Below are positions 17,693 through 25,112 of a stretch of 51,950 bases of DNA, one piece after another. Positions within the stretch are counted from its first letter, which is position 1, and each line of letters opens with the position of its first letter. Source of the DNA: an uncultured Clostridia bacterium (GTDB lineage: Bacteria; Bacillota; Clostridia; TANB77; CAG-508); contig CALXCB010000004.1 of the NCBI GenBank assembly GCA_944386695.1, positions 1-51,950 of the forward strand, in the 5' to 3' direction. A model generated the notes under the pieces. It was given only the letters and a program-made list of their open reading frames with translations. It did no database searches and was not told where the DNA came from. Made by a program: the position numbers and the translations under genes.

Positions 17693-18178
17693 CTATTTAA
17701 TATTATCTATAAAATCTTCTATTAATTTTATTATTTTTCTATTATCTCCTTTGTATTCTTTCGGTTTAAAGTCTTTTATCTGTTTTAATGCCTCTGGTAA
17801 ATCTTCTACATTTTGAATTCCTATTAAATATTTCTTTTCATTAAAAACATTTATTATTTGTCTTTGATGATCATTTACATGTTCATTAAATTCATGTAAT
17901 CTTGGTACTGCAATTACTTTTTTATGTTTTTTTAGAGCCATCGTTATTGATCCAACTCCACCATGTGTAATAATTATATTTGCTTCATCAACTAAATTTT
18001 CTAATATGTCTTTTGAAATCATATCAAATATTTTCATCTTATCGGTTTTGTATTTTGTAAATCCTGCTTGTACTACTACTCTTTCTGTTATAAATCCATT
18101 GTTTATACAGTCTTCTATTTCTTCTAATAATCTGGTAAATTCATTATGCTGTGTTCCCAATAATACTAATATCATCAT
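17693..18178 (-). CDS. Alg13/PssE-like glycosyltransferase catalytic subunit
   Basis: A 161-residue GT28-type C-terminal domain protein. VLLGTQHNEFTRLLEEIE opens the fold, and THGGVGSITMALKKHKKVIAVPR is the nucleotide-sugar binding loop typical of Alg13, MurG and PssE. Such half-enzymes work with an Alg14-like membrane partner, encoded directly upstream, to add the second sugar (often from UDP-GlcNAc, UDP-Glc or UDP-Gal) to a lipid-linked sugar at the cytoplasmic membrane face. Two ATGs stand in tandem; AGGAG fits either. A 24-base-arm palindrome separates it from the Alg14-like gene. Confidence 0.88.
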   Translation of the reverse strand: MMILVLLGTQHNEFTRLLEEIEDCINNGFITERVVVQAGFTKYKTDKMKIFDMISKDILENLVDEANIIITHGGVGSITMALKKHKKVIAVPRLHEFNEHVNDHQRQIINVFNEKKYLIGIQNVEDLPEALKQIKDFKPKEYKGDNRKIIKLIEDFIDNIK

Positions 18179-18194
18179 AAACTCCTATCTCGAT

Positions 18195-18250
18195 ACCAAC
18201 TGGACCGGTTCTTTTTGGTCCCGATACCAAAAAGAACCGGTCCAGTTGGT
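18195..18250. repeat. Palindromic element 2, between the Alg14-like and Alg13-like genes
   Basis: Perfect 24-bp inverted repeat: arms 18195-18218 and 18227-18250 around an 8-base loop, core GGACCGGTTCTTTTTGG. Three bases after the Alg14-like stop. If the Alg14-like gene were not frameshifted, its zero frame would read into this element. Confidence 0.93.
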
Positions 18251-18252
18251 GC

Positions 18253-18727
18253 CTAAAAAATTTGTCCAACATATACTGCTTTTGGATAGATTTTTAACAT
18301 TTCCTCCCATTGGACTACAAACAAGTCTGCAATTGGATAAATTAATTTTCCGAGTTGCAGTCTTTTTGTTTATATTAGCAAATGTTTCTATATATATTAT
18401 TTTGCTCCCAAAAATTTTACCTAAATAGCACATTGGCCCAGCTGTATGTGTTCCTGTAGTTACTATTACTTTTGGGCGTATTTTAAAATATAAATATATT
18501 GTTTTTAATATCAAATAAAAATATATAAATATGTATTTTAAAAGATGGCTTCTTGTCCCATATGGTAAATAAGAAACTCTATCCCCGTATTTTTCTTTTA
18601 AATATTCATTTGTTTTATCTTTTTCTGTTATTATATGATAGTCATATTTTTCAAATATACTACTTAATTGTAATAATTCGTTTAAATGTCCGCCTGTACT
18701 TGATATAAATAATACTTTTTTCTTCAT
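18253..18727 (-). CDS. Alg14/PssD-like glycosyltransferase partner, one +1 shift at CGGA
   Basis: Membrane-associated partner that recruits the Alg13-like subunit. Zero frame: KKVLFISSTGGHLNELLQL, one long hydrophobic segment, ATGTHTAGPMCYLGK, then ETFANINKKTAT and an in-frame CGG at codon 126. Reading CGGA (18349-18352) as Gly by skipping C restores the conserved family ending (GKLIYPIADLFVVQWEE, KIYPKAVYVGQIF) with stop at 18253, giving 157 residues, the usual length. Without the shift the frame runs 54 codons through unrelated sequence into palindrome 2. The ATG overlaps the sortase stop (TAATG), indicating translational coupling. Confidence 0.85.
18349..18352 (-). promoter_or_regulatory. 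CGGA +1 recoding site in the Alg14-like gene
   Basis: Reading ACT CGG AAA in frame 0; skipping C gives ACT GGA AAA, Thr-Gly-Lys, matching the conserved TATGK of the family. Confidence 0.75.
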
Positions 18728-19389
18728 TATGGATCAGCTCTTCCTAATATTATTATTCTATGTTCATCATTTGCATCTGTACAACATGATAATGCTATTG
18801 TTGGTGCATCTACTTGTTGGTTTAAGAATGATATATCTGTATCTGTTGTTATAAATTTAGAATAGATTGTGTATTTTTTTTCTGTTCCTTCATAATCTGT
18901 AAAATAAAATTCATCTCCTTCTGATAATTTATCATTCTCAGAAAATAATGTTCCATTTCTCCTGTTATGACCAACAAATAGTGTTGTTCCTGTTTTGTTT
19001 AATCCTCCTGTCGTGTATAAAAAACATGGCATTTCTTCCATTTTTTCTACAATTACACTACTATATATTTGTGTATTAACTCCAGTTTTTGGAATAACTA
19101 ATGTTCCTATTGGTCCATTTATATTGTAAATTTCTTGTGTTAATTGTGCTGGAGTTTTGGCAGTTTCTTCTTTTGGTTCTTCTTTTACTTCTTCCTTCTC
19201 TTCTTTCTTTTCTATTCCTATTACTAATGTATTATCTGTTTCTGTAATATTTGATTCTGGTTGTATTTGCGTACTAACCTCATTTATAGTGTGTTCTTTA
19301 TTAATATAATTTAATAATAAAATTATTGCAGTTGCTGTAATTGTTACAGCTACTATAAAAATTATTATATATTTTATCTTTTTACTCAT
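18727..19389 (-). CDS. Sortase (class D-like), membrane-anchored
   Basis: A 220-residue transpeptidase with an N-terminal membrane helix (residues 7-28), an acidic linker (35-80) and a sortase core: His141 (FVGHNRR), a Cys pair at 202-203 (LSCCTD) and Arg211 (HRIIILGRA), the His-Cys-Arg active site. The double Cys replaces the more usual TxTC; either residue may be the nucleophile. It should cleave sorting signals of surface proteins and join them to the wall or to each other. Located upstream of, and overlapping by one base, the Alg14-like gene. Ribosome site GAGAGG. Confidence 0.85.
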   Translation of the reverse strand: MSKKIKYIIIFIVAVTITATAIILLLNYINKEHTINEVSTQIQPESNITETDNTLVIGIEKKEEKEEVKEEPKEETAKTPAQLTQEIYNINGPIGTLVIPKTGVNTQIYSSVIVEKMEEMPCFLYTTGGLNKTGTTLFVGHNRRNGTLFSENDKLSEGDEFYFTDYEGTEKKYTIYSKFITTDTDISFLNQQVDAPTIALSCCTDANDEHRIIILGRADP

Positions 19390-19498
19390 TTTATTTACCT
19401 CTCTAATTTATATTATATAAAAAATATTACAATATTTCAATATTTTTTTGTTTTTCTTGACTATTTTATGGGAATTAATACGCTTTCTTTATTGCTTT

Positions 19499-20202
19499 TT
19501 ATTCTTTAAATTCTTCTGCTAATTTTTGTATAGCTTTGGTTTCTATTCTAGATACATAAGAACGTGAAATTCCAAGCATCTTTGCAATTTCCTTTTGAGT
19601 TTTTGGTTTCCCACCTTTTAACCCAAATCTTAATTCTATTATCATTTTTTCTCTATCTTTCAAAATTTCTTTTATTTTGTTGTACATTTTCTTTATTTTT
19701 AATTTAGTATCAACAATTTCTTCAATACCCTTGCTGTCATTTTCTAGTACTTCTTCTAGTGTTATAACATTATCATCTTTATCTTTTCCGAATTGGCTCA
19801 TTTAGATAAACTTCTGCATTCAGCTTTTTAGTTGAACGCAAATACATTAAAACTTCATTGTCAATACATCTAGACACATATGTAGAAAGTTTTGAACCTT
19901 TATCAATCTTAAAACTATTAACTCCTTTTATTAAACCTATTGTGCCTATTGAAAGTAAATCATCTTGATCAGTATTTGTATTTGTGTATTTTTTACATAC
20001 ATGAACTACAAGTCTTAAGTTTCTCTCAATTAAAAGATTGCGTGCCTCCTCGTCTCCTTTTGCTAGTTGCTCTAAAGCTATTTTTTCCTCCTCTGCCGAT
20101 AATGGCTCTGGAAATAAATTGCTTCCTGTAATATATCCGAACGACTAAAATAGCCGATTTTAAAAACTGTAAAAATCCTGTAATAAAAAGGCCTGAAATC
20201 AT
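19499..20202 (-). CDS. sigK: Sporulation sigma factor SigK with two +1 shifts at CGGA
   Basis: Late mother-cell sigma factor. Three reading-frame pieces join into one 233-residue protein if two CGGA sites are read as Gly: ...KSAILVV|GYITGSNLFPEPLSAEEE..., region 2 (ARNLLIERNLRLVVHVCKKY, SIGTIGLIKGVNSF, STYVSRCIDNEVLMYLR), ...VYLNEPI|GKDKDDN..., and region 4 (LRFGLKGG.PKTQKEIAKMLG, SRSYVSRIETKAI). Both joins fall at family Gly positions. The in-frame CGGs are at 20139-20137 and 19790-19788. The start ATG at 20202 has GTGGGG six bases upstream; an ATG-less extension exists to 20241. There is no skin-like insertion and no recombinase. SigK rather than SigE is indicated by the EPIGKDK and GISRSYVSRIE segments. 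Confidence 0.87.
19787..19790 (-). promoter_or_regulatory. CGGA +1 recoding site 2 in sigK
   Basis: Frame 0 reads CCA ATT CGG AAA and stops three codons later. Skipping C gives Pro-Ile-Gly-Lys, the conserved PIG motif of SigK. Confidence 0.78.
20136..20139 (-). promoter_or_regulatory. CGGA +1 recoding site 1 in sigK
   Basis: Frame 0 reads GTC GTT CGG ATA and continues in a meaningless frame to 20026. Skipping C gives Val-Val-Gly-Tyr-Ile-Thr-Gly, matching the SigK N-terminal segment. Confidence 0.78.
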
Positions 20203-20323
20203 AAAGCACCCCACTTTCTCTAACAAATTATATGTTACCAAAAATAAAATGTGCCTGACCTAGTTTTTTAAAACATAAAATTTTATTTGTTACATATGTT
20301 TATATCAGAAAGGATTGATTTTT

Positions 20324-21113
20324 TTGAAATATTTGAAAGATTTTTTTAAGGGAATATTAATCGGTTCAGGTGCAATTTTACCTGGAATTAGTAGTGGTGT
20401 TTTATGTGTTATCTTTGGTATATATGAAACTTTGCTTAATTGTGTGTTGAATTTTTTTAAAAATATAAAAGAAAATATAAAATTTCTTTTTCCTATTATC
20501 CTTGGAACTTTTGTTGGAATTATTCTTTTTGGAAATATTTTGAAATATTTATTTTTTGCTTATCCTATTCAAATAAAATTTATTTTTATTGGTTTAATTC
20601 TTGGCAGTATTCCTGCTTTAATAAAAGAAAGCACAAAAAAAACAAAGTTTAAACCTTATTACTTGATTTTTACTTTGTTTTCACTTTTTATAGGTATATT
20701 TTTTGTAATTTTTGAAAAAAATCTTGCTACTACTTCTACCACTGAATATAGTTTTTTATTTTTAATAATTTCTGGATTTATTATGTCTGCTGGTGTAATA
20801 ATTCCAGGTGTAAGCAGTACATTAATCTTAATGCTTTTAGGAATATATGAGCCATATCTTGGTGCTGTGTCTTGTGTGTATTTACCTTTTATTTTTCCTT
20901 TGTGTATAGGATTATTTTTAGGTAGCCTTTTCTTTATGAAAGTTACTCAATTTTTATTTAAAAATTTTTATCCTCAAACTTTTTTTACCATAATAGGTTT
21001 TACACTTGGCTCAATTTTTGTACTTTATCCTCGGATTTTCTTTTGATTTAACAGGTGTTATTTCTATTTTAAGCTTACTTCTAGGTTTTACTTTGGCTCA
21101 AACACTTGAATAA
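20324..21113 (+). CDS. DUF368 membrane protein, one +1 shift at CGGA
   Basis: Polytopic membrane protein (about 8-9 helices) of the DUF368 family, members of which are implicated in undecaprenyl phosphate flipping. Two copies of a GSGAILPGISSG / SAGVIIPGVSS half-repeat motif, a family hallmark, lie near residues 12-25 and 160-172. Frame 0 ends IFVLYPRIFF at 21046; reading CGGA (21032-21035) as Gly continues GFSFDLTGVISILSLLLGF and ends AQTLE at 21113, the expected last helix, total 262 residues. I prefer the TTG at 20324 as start (nine bases after AGAAAGGA); a TTG at 20315 directly abuts that site. Followed by its own hairpin terminator. Confidence 0.83.
21032..21035 (+). promoter_or_regulatory. 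CGGA +1 recoding site in the DUF368 gene
   Basis: Frame 0 reads CCT CGG ATT and stops three codons later. Skipping C gives Pro-Gly-Phe and 26 further family-like residues. This is the only site of the six on the plus strand. Confidence 0.77.
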
Positions 21114-21123
21114 AAACTACAAC

Positions 21124-21160
21124 TGCGACATGTGTAATCTCAGTTTCTTTTCATGTCGCA
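21124..21160 (+). terminator. Hairpin terminator after the DUF368 gene
   Basis: TGCGACATG (21124-21132) pairs with CATGTCGCA (21152-21160), followed by ATATTTTATT. It lies 11 bases after the shifted-frame stop at 21113, which supports that stop as the real gene end rather than the frame-0 stop. Confidence 0.75.
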
Positions 21161-21250
21161 ATATTTTATTCTACAGTATTTTCTTCTTTATTTGACGTTA
21201 TATCCATTCTTACATTTTCTATTATCGCTATCTTAGTATATTCAAGCTTT

Positions 21251-21724
21251 TTAATTAAGTGTGTCATCATTTTCGATCCAATCTTTTACATATTCAATTC
21301 TATATTTAGCTTTGTTATCTCTCATAATAACTTTTTCAATACCTGCATTTATAATCATTCTTTTACACAATGTACAAGGGTAATTGTCATCTATATACTT
21401 ACCATTTCGTTTATTTATTCCAACTAAATATAATGTTGCACCTATCATATCTCTCCTATTTGCACTAATTATTGCATTTTGTTCACTATGTACAGACCTA
21501 CAACTTTCATAACCGGCTCCACTTAAATCAGTTTTTTGCTTTCTTATACAATATCCTAAATCCAAACAATTTTTTCTACCTCTTGGGGCTCCTGTATATC
21601 CTGTTGAAATTATCTCATCATGTTTTACAATTACACTTCCATAGTTGTTACGAAGGCATGTGCCTCTTTCTGCTATTGTTTCTGCTATATCTAAATAATA
21701 ATTTGTTTTATCAACTCTTTCCAT
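21251..21724 (-). CDS. Deoxycytidylate (CMP/dCMP) deaminase
   Basis: Zinc-dependent deaminase converting dCMP to dUMP for thymidylate synthesis. The zinc site is VHSEQNAI (His, Glu) and PCTLCKRM (two Cys), with a further zinc-type segment around CLDLGYC and SCRSVHSE. I start it at MERVDKTN (21724), preceded by GGAGGAAAT; the open frame extends to 21778, but that part comes from palindromic element 3. The resulting 157 residues match the family. The gene is followed by a DUF368 gene on the opposite strand. Confidence 0.9.
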   Translation of the reverse strand: MERVDKTNYYLDIAETIAERGTCLRNNYGSVIVKHDEIISTGYTGAPRGRKNCLDLGYCIRKQKTDLSGAGYESCRSVHSEQNAIISANRRDMIGATLYLVGINKRNGKYIDDNYPCTLCKRMIINAGIEKVIMRDNKAKYRIEYVKDWIENDDTLN

Positions 21725-21740
21725 ATTTCCTCCATTTTTA

Positions 21741-21780
21741 TTGAAGACGGTTCCTTTTGCCAAAAGAACCGTCCCCAATT
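21741..21780. repeat. Palindromic element 3, upstream of the dCMP deaminase gene
   Basis: GACGGTTCCTTTTG (21746-21759) and CAAAAGAACCGTC (21761-21773) are inverted copies differing by one inserted C, flanked by TTG.../...CAATT. Sits between the 2,4-diaminopentanoate dehydrogenase stop and the deaminase ribosome site. Confidence 0.85.
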
Positions 21781-21785
21781 GAAAA

Positions 21786-22835
21786 TTAATATTTTAATTC
21801 TCCCATTCTTGATGTTGGAACAAATCCAGAAACACTGTTTATTAAGTCTGGTATTCTATTTATTACACTCGCACATGTAAGTTCCACTGTTTTTGGCTCT
21901 GTTATTACAACTCTTGTATCTGGTTCTCCATATATTGTCCAATCATTTGTATCTACATCTTCTGGAGCATATACTTTTCCTATGCATTCTGCTTCTATTT
22001 CAACACCTTCTTTTGTTTGTGCTGTAACTACTGCACTCATTCCAGTAGCTCTTCCTGCTTTTATATCCATATTTAATGTATTTGAATGTATATCTTCTTT
22101 TGCTACTATTGGTACACATTTTTGTGTCATTGATGTGATTGTAAAACCAAATCTATCTGCAAGCCATGGCACAACATTCCACATATATGATGGAGTATAT
22201 GTTCCAGATTCTATAACTTTTTGTCTTTCTTCTTCTGAAATTTTATCAGCTGCTGCAACTTTTTCATCAAATTCTTCTAATGTCATTCCTGAACCATGGA
22301 CTTGTGCTAATGCTATTCCATAATCTTCTACATTATATGATGAACTTCCTTTGATTTTAGTTATTTTATGAGTTGCTCCACCTAAAGTATAGATTAAATT
22401 TCCCCAAAATACATCTTGATATCCACTTCCTGTTATTGTACAGTTATTTTGTTTTGCTAAAGCATCTACTTTTTTAGTTAATGTTGGGTTTGATGCCATT
22501 GGGTAAAAAGCTTCTTCACATGTTGTTATTGCATTTATTCCAAGTTTTGCACATAACATTAAAATTTCTTCTAGATCACTTACTAAACTCATTGTTGTAA
22601 TTATGCATACATCTGGTTTTGTGTTTACTAATAATGCTTCTGTATCTTTTGCATCTGTTATTTTTATACCTGTTGGTTCATAATTGCATCCTATTATTTC
22701 TGAAATATCTTTTCCAATAACATCTGGATTGATATCTACTGCTCCTACTATTTCATATCCTTTTTCTAGAGCATATCTCATTGTATATGCACTCATTTTT
22801 CCACATCCGTATTGGACTATTTTTACTTTTTCCAT
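21786..22835 (-). CDS. ord: 2,4-diaminopentanoate dehydrogenase-like amine dehydrogenase
   Basis: NAD(P)-dependent dehydrogenase of the dihydrodipicolinate reductase-like fold. The dinucleotide fold is seen at VKIVQYGCGKMSAYTMRYAL and VGAVDINPDVIGKD, followed by ITTMSLVSDLEE and the substrate domain (GSGYQDVFWGNLIYTLGG). In anaerobic ornithine degradation this enzyme oxidises 2,4-diaminopentanoate to 2-amino-4-oxopentanoate, but the other ornithine genes are not in the window, so the substrate is an inference. Start at 22835: TAGGAGGTAAATATTTT precedes this ATG, while the longer frame to 22877 lacks a site. 349 residues, normal. Driven by its own promoter with a palindrome at the start point. 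Confidence 0.8.
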   Translation of the reverse strand: MEKVKIVQYGCGKMSAYTMRYALEKGYEIVGAVDINPDVIGKDISEIIGCNYEPTGIKITDAKDTEALLVNTKPDVCIITTMSLVSDLEEILMLCAKLGINAITTCEEAFYPMASNPTLTKKVDALAKQNNCTITGSGYQDVFWGNLIYTLGGATHKITKIKGSSSYNVEDYGIALAQVHGSGMTLEEFDEKVAAADKISEEERQKVIESGTYTPSYMWNVVPWLADRFGFTITSMTQKCVPIVAKEDIHSNTLNMDIKAGRATGMSAVVTAQTKEGVEIEAECIGKVYAPEDVDTNDWTIYGEPDTRVVITEPKTVELTCASVINRIPDLINSVSGFVPTSRMGELKY

Positions 22836-22906
22836 AAAATATTTACCTCCTAAATCTATTTTCCCCTTTTTTTCCATTTTTAAACAGGGTTAAAGGCCTA
22901 TTTCTT

Positions 22907-22922
22907 AAAAAGTATACTTTTT
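22907..22922. promoter_or_regulatory. Perfect 16-bp palindrome at the ord transcription start (operator candidate)
   Basis: AAAAAGTATACTTTTT is a perfect palindrome located directly downstream of the -10 box of the ord promoter, where a repressor would block initiation. Confidence 0.5.
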
Positions 22923-22950
22923 TTATATCATAATACATTTTCTATGTCAA
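22922..22950 (-). promoter_or_regulatory. Sigma-A promoter of the ord gene
   Basis: Minus strand TTGACA (22950-22945) and TATAAA (22927-22922) with a 17-base spacer. Confidence 0.85.
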
Positions 22951-23001
22951 TTTAAACTCAAATTTATTTTTCTATATCTAATTACTTGCTGATGCGCTAA
23001 T

Positions 23002-23030
23002 TTGACATAGTTTTAAAAAGATGGTAAAAT
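23002..23030 (+). promoter_or_regulatory. Sigma-A promoter of the 23083 gene
   Basis: TTGACA (23002-23007) and TAAAAT (23025-23030) with a 17-base spacer, divergent from the ord promoter 52 bases away. Confidence 0.87.
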
Positions 23031-23047
23031 TATGTTAACTTACGATC

Positions 23048-23761
23048 TTAGGGGGATTTGAAAATAAAAGAAAGGAAAACAAATGAAAAAAAATAAACAT
23101 AAAAAAAATTCAAAAAAAATATATATCATAATAATATTGCTACTCTTTGCAGTAGTAATATTTCAACAACTAAAGGTGCGGTCTTTCCAAAAGGATAATA
23201 CCTTTTTAAGAAATACGATCGCATCTTTGAATCAGGAGAATGATGAGCTTAAAAATTCAACTCCTGATTCTCAAAAAGAAGAGATTTCGTCGTTAGAAAA
23301 TAAACTAACGACAGCTGAGGAGACTCAGAGCTCCTTAGAAAAAGAAATTTCTTCTTTGAAAGATGAAAATCAGGCTCTAGAGAAAGAAATTGCTTCTCTA
23401 AAGTCTGAAAAAACGTCGTTAGAAGAGGAAAATACCTCTCTAACGACAGAAAACGAATCTTTAGAGGAAACTGCAAGTAACTCCTCTCAAGATTTTTGGG
23501 ACCTCTTCTTCTGGGAGGACCCATATAACTATAAGATAGAAGCAGGACACGTCTACTCAGACGTGGACTGCAAACATGAATTGGACATTACAGAGGTAGA
23601 CACAAATGTATACCTAGATTGTCCTTTCATGGCTCAAAATTTAGAAGACGGTCTTCCATATATCTATAGGGCAAATGGAAGATTTGTCTTCTCGCCTGAG
23701 GAGCTCGTTCTAAGTTATAACGAGCCCTCAGACGAGTAACTTGAAAACCGATCCCCCTTAG
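23048..23761 (+). repeat. Inverted repeat bracketing the 23083 gene
   Basis: TTAGGGGGAT (23048-23057) in the leader can pair with ATCCCCCTTA (23751-23760) just after the stop codon: eight consecutive base pairs, one mismatch, two more. Both copies lie inside the transcript, so the whole message could be closed into one long-range loop. Confidence 0.7.
23083..23739 (+). CDS. Membrane-anchored coiled-coil protein in a hairpin-dense gene
   Basis: A 218-residue protein: basic N-terminus, one membrane helix (residues 12-26), a coiled coil of Leu/Glu heptads (about 38-128, KEISSLKDENQALEKEIASL), then a compact C-terminal domain (DPYNYKIEAGHVYSDVDCKH). No family recognised. Codon use differs from neighbours and one CGG (23179, before T) encodes Arg. 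The coding sequence is packed with inverted repeats: an imperfect 12-bp stem at 23133-23162, GAATCAGGAG/CTCCTGATTC (23229-23270), GTCGTTAG/CTAACGAC twice (23289-23312 and 23415-23447), CACGTCT/AGACGTG (23548-23565), nested CTGAG and CTCGTT stems (23696-23731). Own promoter, GAAAGGA site, own terminator. Confidence 0.75.
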   Translation: MKKNKHKKNSKKIYIIIILLLFAVVIFQQLKVRSFQKDNTFLRNTIASLNQENDELKNSTPDSQKEEISSLENKLTTAEETQSSLEKEISSLKDENQALEKEIASLKSEKTSLEEENTSLTTENESLEETASNSSQDFWDLFFWEDPYNYKIEAGHVYSDVDCKHELDITEVDTNVYLDCPFMAQNLEDGLPYIYRANGRFVFSPEELVLSYNEPSDE

Positions 23762-23790
23762 CCACCAGTTTTATACTGGTGGTTTTATTT
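23762..23790 (+). terminator. Terminator of the 23083 gene
   Basis: CCACCAGT (23762-23769) pairs with ACTGGTGG (23775-23782), followed by TTTTATTTTG. Confidence 0.88.
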
Positions 23791-23805
23791 TGTTTTATAA
23801 AAATG

Positions 23806-23835
23806 TTGACTAATTTTCTCATTTTATGGTATTAT
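23806..23835 (+). promoter_or_regulatory. Promoter of tmcAL
   Basis: TTGACT (23806-23811) and TATTAT (23830-23835) with an 18-base spacer, about 30 bases before the ATG at 23867. Confidence 0.7.
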
Positions 23836-23866
23836 AAACTATAATATTTAAAGAAAGGATATTTAT

Positions 23867-25090
23867 ATGGTTTTAGGAATCATTGCAGAATATAATCCAT
23901 TTCATAATGGACATTTATATCATATTTTAAAATCAAAAGAGATTACTAAAGATGATTATACTATAGCTGTAATTGGTGGGAATTTCACTCAACGTGGTGA
24001 AGCCTCTCTTGTCGATAAATGGACAAAAGCAGAAATGGCTATTTCAAATGGTGTAGATTTAGTTATAGAGCTTCCTACATTATATTCTGTTTCAAGTGCA
24101 GAAAATTTTGCAGATGGAGCTATAAAAATTCTCAATTCATTAAAAATTATTGATAACCTTTCTTTTGGTGCTGAATGTCAAGAAATAAATAAATTAAATA
24201 TTATTGCTAATGTTTTATATGAAGAACCTAAAGAATATAAATCTTTTTTAACAAATGAATTATCTAAAGGTTTATCATTTCCTAAGGCTAGAGAAAACGC
24301 AGTATGCACTTATCTTAATGATAAATCCTTTGCAAATTTGATGCTTGAGCCAAATAATATTTTGGCCATAGAATATTTAAAATCTTTAAAAAAACACCGT
24401 TCAAAAATAAAACCATTACTAATACCTCGTAAAAATTCTGGTCATTTAACAAAAGATTATACCGGAGAGATTTGTAGCAGTACAGCAATTAGAAATATGA
24501 TAAAAAGTGGTAATACAAAAAATTTAAAAAATGCGTTGACTCCTAGTTCTTATACTATTTTAAAAGAAGAGATAAATAACGGAAATTATATACAAGATTT
24601 CTCTGAATTTGAAAAAAATATAATATATAATTTAAGAATAAAAAGTATCGAAGATATAAAAAATTTAGCGGATGTTTCAGAGGGGCTTGAAAATTTACTA
24701 AAAAAAGCTGCTTTATCATGTAATTCTTTATATGAATTTATAAATATCGTTTTATCTAAAAGGTATACAGAAACTAGAATTAAACGTATTATGCTTTATT
24801 CTCTTCTTAATATAACAAAAAGAGAAATGGCAATCTCTAAAAAAATAATTCCTTATGTGAGAATTTTAGGTTTTAATTCTAAAGGGAAGACCTTACTTAG
24901 TAAGATAAGTAATTCCAACCATAATCTTAAAATTATTACTTCTGTAAAAAAATTTGTAGATAGTAATACTAATAAAAATTTAAAAATACTATTAGATAAA
25001 GATATTCTAGCAACCAATATTTATACTTTATGTTATAAAAAATCTTCTGTTGGGAATGTAGATTTTACAAAAAAATTAATTGTGCGATAA
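23867..25090 (+). CDS. tmcAL: tRNA(Met) cytidine acetate ligase TmcAL
   Basis: Makes N4-acetylcytidine at the wobble base of elongator tRNA-Met using acetate and ATP. It is a nucleotidyltransferase-fold protein with the HxGH-type signature HNGH in GIIAEYNPFHNGHLYH at residues 4-19, GGNFTQRGEASLVDKWTKAEMA, and RKNSGHLTKDYTGEICSSTAIR. 407 residues agrees with the B. subtilis homologue (YlbM). AGAAAGGA precedes the ATG. Monocistronic with its own promoter; ends at a hairpin shared with the convergent gene. Confidence 0.93.
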   Translation: MVLGIIAEYNPFHNGHLYHILKSKEITKDDYTIAVIGGNFTQRGEASLVDKWTKAEMAISNGVDLVIELPTLYSVSSAENFADGAIKILNSLKIIDNLSFGAECQEINKLNIIANVLYEEPKEYKSFLTNELSKGLSFPKARENAVCTYLNDKSFANLMLEPNNILAIEYLKSLKKHRSKIKPLLIPRKNSGHLTKDYTGEICSSTAIRNMIKSGNTKNLKNALTPSSYTILKEEINNGNYIQDFSEFEKNIIYNLRIKSIEDIKNLADVSEGLENLLKKAALSCNSLYEFINIVLSKRYTETRIKRIMLYSLLNITKREMAISKKIIPYVRILGFNSKGKTLLSKISNSNHNLKIITSVKKFVDSNTNKNLKILLDKDILATNIYTLCYKKSSVGNVDFTKKLIVR

Positions 25091-25112
25091 GAGCATGTGT
25101 TTACATGCTCTT
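25089..25112. terminator. Hairpin between convergent tmcAL and the next gene
   Basis: AAGAGCATGT and ACATGCTCTT form a 10-bp stem with a 4-base loop. The T runs are weak on both sides, so termination is likely but not certain. Confidence 0.6.

Noticed and set aside
19499-20202. A skin-type insertion interrupting sigK
   Set aside because: The gene pieces are contiguous apart from single extra bases; no recombinase or inserted DNA is present.
21161-21250. Membrane-peptide-like reading after the DUF368 terminator
   Set aside because: The open frame has no start or ribosome site and lies between a terminator and a convergent gene; AT-rich DNA often reads as hydrophobic peptide.
14442-23739. Obelisk- or viroid-like rod RNA origin for the hairpin-dense genes
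   Set aside because: The inverted repeats are local and consecutive, not a single end-to-end rod, and each gene has a normal DNA promoter and intrinsic terminator.
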